Shown here in pieces: positions 60,928 to 64,000 of a stretch of DNA of 64,000 bases. The position numbers and the translations under genes are program-made. Location: assembly GCA_014529385.2 (NCBI GenBank), contig CM043968.1, positions 124,889,518 through 124,953,517 of the forward strand, read 5' to 3'. A model generated the notes under the pieces. It did not search any database. It saw only the letters and a program-made list of their open reading frames with translations, and was not told where the DNA came from. How positions within the stretch are numbered: position 1 is the stretch's first letter; each line of letters starts with the position of its first letter. The stretch comes from Adiantum capillus-veneris. Taxonomy: Eukaryota; Streptophyta; Polypodiopsida; Polypodiales; Pteridaceae.

Positions 60928-61500
60928 TTAGATATTAGATTTTATGACAATCTCTATCTGTGGCTGCTCTGAAGTGCCTGCTTCTTCTTGTGTTTCTGGC
61001 CGCCCCTCTCTCAATAGCTGGTTGACTCTTTTAAGTTCAGCTATTTCTTTCACCAGCTTGTCTTCTCTTTGGACCCGCATTAAAGATAGTTCTCTGCGAT
61101 GAGACTGCTCCAGTTTAAGCTCCAACTCGAGGTCTTTATTCTTTTTCTCTAATGCTTTGTAGACCTTGTATGTTCCTTTGATCGAGGCCATGGCGGAATT
61201 TTCTCTGATTTACTGCAAGAAAATTGCATGATCATTTATTCTTTGCTCTAAGTACTGTAGGGAAGCATTTGCTACATCTAGCTGTACTTGCATCTTCTGA
61301 ACTAACAGGGTTATTGTTAGAAGTTCGTTCGTAACTTCTTCCAGCTGTTCATCTTTTTCTTTGCAAGCATCTGACAACTTTGTAAGCAGATTACCGAGCT
61401 CCTCCATCTCTTTTTGCTGTTTATCCCTTGCTAGATGTTTTTGTTCAGCTTCAACTTTCAATTCATGCACTTGCCTTTGTAGATTGGTGATGACGTTTAG
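60928..61500 (-). pseudogene. ORF3 coiled-coil part, element H
   Basis: Two open pieces (61210-61470 and 60928-61191) rich in Glu, Lys and Leu in heptad-like arrangement, as in the coiled coil of F ORF3 (22857-23800). Stops separate them. Confidence 0.55.
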
Positions 61501-62159
61501 TCAATCATCTAACTCCCCTTGGAGTGTGTCAATCACCATTTCTAATTCTTTGGCCCTTGTGCTACAGCTAAGTGCTGCTGAGCAAAGTCATTGAATCATG
61601 TTTTGCATTTGCTTGGCACTCTCATTAACTTTCCTGATCACTTTGTTATTTGATTGCCAATCTTCATTTCATGCCAACTGACTTGATGTTTCTGCAGATT
61701 CTTGTGTATATTTTGGCAGCGTCATGGTGACTGGTTGCTGTTGCCCTTGTGGCTATGGATGATCCTCTTCCGCTTTGGCATCCTGAGGCTTCGTGGATGC
61801 CTCGGCCTTCTGTTGCTGTGTTGAGGTGGAAGATGTTTCCTTGGTATCCTCTTTTCTTGTTTATTCAAACCCTGTGGTGTCCTCTTGTTCAAGACTTGTT
61901 GCCCTTTTCGGCTCTGGCTCTTGCTCTTTGCATGGCTCTTGTGTAGTAGCTGCCTGTTGTGCAGATTTCGTTGCTTCTGGCTGTTCAGGCTATGTCTCTT
62001 TTGTTGGCTTAGTTGCTATGGTTCTAATTGCTGGTGATGGTGGTGGGCTTGGCATGGGGTGATCATGCGGTTCTGAAACAGGTGAAGAAGGGCGAGAAAA
62101 CACATTTCCTTGATCATGTTGTGCTTCTCCTTGTTCCTTGCTTCCGCTCCTTGCTTTTG

Positions 62160-63293
62160 CTACTCTATTGCCTCTTCAGCTTTCTGTTCCGCTTCTTGGG
62201 CTTCTTTCAACTTTAAAGCTTCTGCTTCTTGACAAATCTTTTCCAGTAGTTCTATGGGATCTTCTGCCTGTTTCCTGGTATGATGTTTTGTTCTTGCACC
62301 TTTAAGCTCAATGGGTACCCATCTTGCTGGGTCCGTGCCTTGTGCTTGGCGGCTGCATTCATAAGAGTGATTTTCTCTTTCAAAGCGTGCTTGTTTTTGT
62401 ACAGGTTTCTCCTGGTGTGCTGCCACAGATTTTCTCTTCATTTCTTCCCGTCGTGCTCTTTTTTCCTCGTTATTTGAGCTTGCACTGCTCTGTCGTTCTG
62501 GCGAGCTCTTAGCAGACTCTTCATTTGACTTGTATGTTCTCTTGGCAGATCTTGTAGCTCGAGGGGAAGGGTGTGCTGACATTATCCAGGTGTTTTGATG
62601 TGGGGCAGGTGGCAAGTTGTTGGCCACGCCGATAGCATGGTAGGCAATCCTGGTCAAAACCTCTAGTGCTCCTAGGTATGTCATTTTCCCCTCTTTCTTT
62701 GTCCCCTTCAATGTGGACAAAATATATTGTGCATGGTCAATTGGCTACCGGGTTGTTGATTTGAGAACTTGTGTAAAGGTTGTGGCAACCTCATGATTTG
62801 GTGTCTTATACCTCGGTGGTCTTTTGGTAAGGAAGTGAAATTGCTGGTGGTACAACCTTGTGGGCTCTTCCACCTGTTTGTGAATGAGGTCGGGAAATGT
62901 GGCCGCGCCGGTTTCCTTGGTGAAAGTTTCGGCCGTCTTTCTATCTCTTGCCCTCATTGTCATTCCTTCTCTTGTCAGTCTGAGTGCTTCTGCCACTATC
63001 TCCTTAGTAATCACTACTTCAATCTTATTCCCTTGTGGGTCAGCGATTTGAGCGGTTCCATCTTCTTTGATCGTGGACGAAAGCTCATAAGCCTTTTGGA
63101 AGTCCACTCCACATGACTCTTGTTCATAGAAAACTCTGAGTCCTAGCCTTTGATTGGCTTCTTTGTTCTCGAGCTTTGTGGCAACATTGTACACTTCTTT
63201 TGGTAGAAGTTGCAACTCTACCTGATTTCCTTCCTCGCTCTTGAATATGCCGGTGGACACTGTGGTGGGGGGGTTTCTAATCACCGAGCCCAA
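62160..63293 (-). pseudogene. ORF3 N-terminal part, element H
   Basis: The piece 62745-63293 matches the start of F ORF3: GVDFQKAYELSSTIKEDG against GVDTRRVYELATSIQKDG. The piece 62160-62720 matches the middle: ALEVLTRIAYHAIG against GAKVLTRIAYEAIG. A stop near 62745 breaks the frame. Between 61500 and 62160 the frame is lost. Confidence 0.7.
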
Positions 63294-63674
63294 AAATCCG
63301 AGCGAAGATAAATCCGAGCAAATTGATACAAGTGTAACAATAGTGAAAGAAAAAGATTAGGCCATGCACATTACTTTCACTACCACAAATTTGACATGTA
63401 ATCAACAAAAGAATTGAGATTTTAGAACCATTATTAAGATTGAATACTCAAGACACAAGCAATCTTTTCATACTCAAAACATATATCTAGTTCAATTCCA
63501 TGTGGCATATCTCCTCTCAAAAATAGCCCACCAACATTGGCACCTAGATTTTGCAAAAAAGTCAACACACAACCTTGTAAGTCTACAATGCTATCCAAGA
63601 ACCTTCTAAATCCTGAAACAACTCCACTTTTTTAAGCAAGAGAAAACAAGTGCCTAAAGCAAGCAAAAATAAGC

Positions 63675-63721
<47 letters not shown>

Positions 63722-64000
63722 AGCTTCACAGTGCAACACCCTTGAGCTGTCCTCCCTTTCCCCTTGCCAGCTCGGCAGTAAAATGGTGGAGGAAATGAGA
63801 GAAGCAAGATGTGGATGCACCCACTACAACTACATCAATGGTGTATGGAGAGGCAACAATGATGAAGTGATGTGCCCAATGGATGATGAGCGAGCTCAAA
63901 CATACCCAACTTCCGCATGACCATCTCAACGAGATTCTTGAGGTATGATTTGTCTATTTCTTTTTCAAGACTTGACTAACAGTTAATCCATGTTAAGATC
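63294..64000. other. Window end, simple repeats only
   Basis: No gene seen. (CT)n at 63678-63717 is followed by a pyrimidine-rich tract. The position of a CT run next to a GC-richer tract is similar to the LTR microsatellites of families 1 and F, so this could be LTR material, but no terminal motifs are visible. Confidence 0.4.

Larger units (their letters stand above)
57800..63293 (-). mobile_element. Element H remnant (relative of F)
   Basis: Minus strand. It contains an ORF3 homologue (63293-58374) and, to its left, sequence resembling the LTR promoter of F: ATTGGCTTTTATACCTTAGCC near 58251-58271 against TTTGGCTTATATACCTCAGCC. So the left end is probably the 3' LTR and the ORF lies just upstream, as in F. 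No gag or pol lies in the window. Boundaries are uncertain. Confidence 0.6.

Overview
The window reads as a retrotransposon-saturated stretch of a plant nuclear genome. I found no convincing host gene, tRNA, rRNA or CRISPR array. Most recognisable coding sequence is retroelement gag or pol, much of it broken by stops and frameshifts. The primer-binding sites match plant tRNA-Asp and initiator tRNA-Met, and nested LTR elements are typical of a large plant genome. I lean towards a non-flowering plant such as a fern, but that is only an impression.

Layout. (1) 1-5660, minus strand: the 5' half of a Ty3/gypsy element called 'family 1' here (LTR end, tRNA-Asp PBS, leader, gag, first protease). (2) 5660-8200: an unassigned coiled-coil fragment, then a 5' fragment of a Ty1/copia element, plus strand. 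(3) 8213-8417: a repeat that recurs inverted at 57560-57763. (4) 8430-10932, minus: a broken LINE with endonuclease and reverse transcriptase. (5) 11099-11213: microsatellites. (6) 11358-19840, plus: three more family-1 copies, B, C and D. They consist of LTR plus leader, LTR plus leader plus gag, and LTR fragment plus leader plus gag. (7) Copy D is split near 19840 and resumes at 47902, running through gag, protease, RT, RNase H and integrase to about 57472. The 28 kb between is an insertion, E, with very short LTRs (19841-19975 and about 47758-47901) and a tRNA-Met PBS. (8) Inside E sits a structurally complete 19,060-bp Ty3/gypsy element, F (20827-39886, minus), with 944- and 948-bp LTRs, a GGGTT target duplication, a tRNA-Asp PBS and a polypurine tract. 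(9) 57800-63293, minus: remains of H, a relative of F, mainly its extra 3' ORF, itself interrupted by about 1.6 kb of other sequence.

The most interesting biology is in F and its relatives. F pol is one open 1459-codon frame with all RT, RNase H and integrase catalytic residues visible. It has two tandem H2C2 zinc modules before the integrase core. After the integrase it has a second retropepsin-like domain, then a basic tail with repeated Trp-Lys motifs. Family 1 shows the same second retropepsin-like domain in the same place. F also carries a long extra ORF (ORF3) between pol and the 3' LTR, conserved in H, and nine copies of a 24-bp palindrome in its two large non-coding regions, with matching 285/130/285-bp spacing. 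Gag and ORF3 of F are broken, mostly by stops that a single C-to-T change could explain, whereas pol is not.
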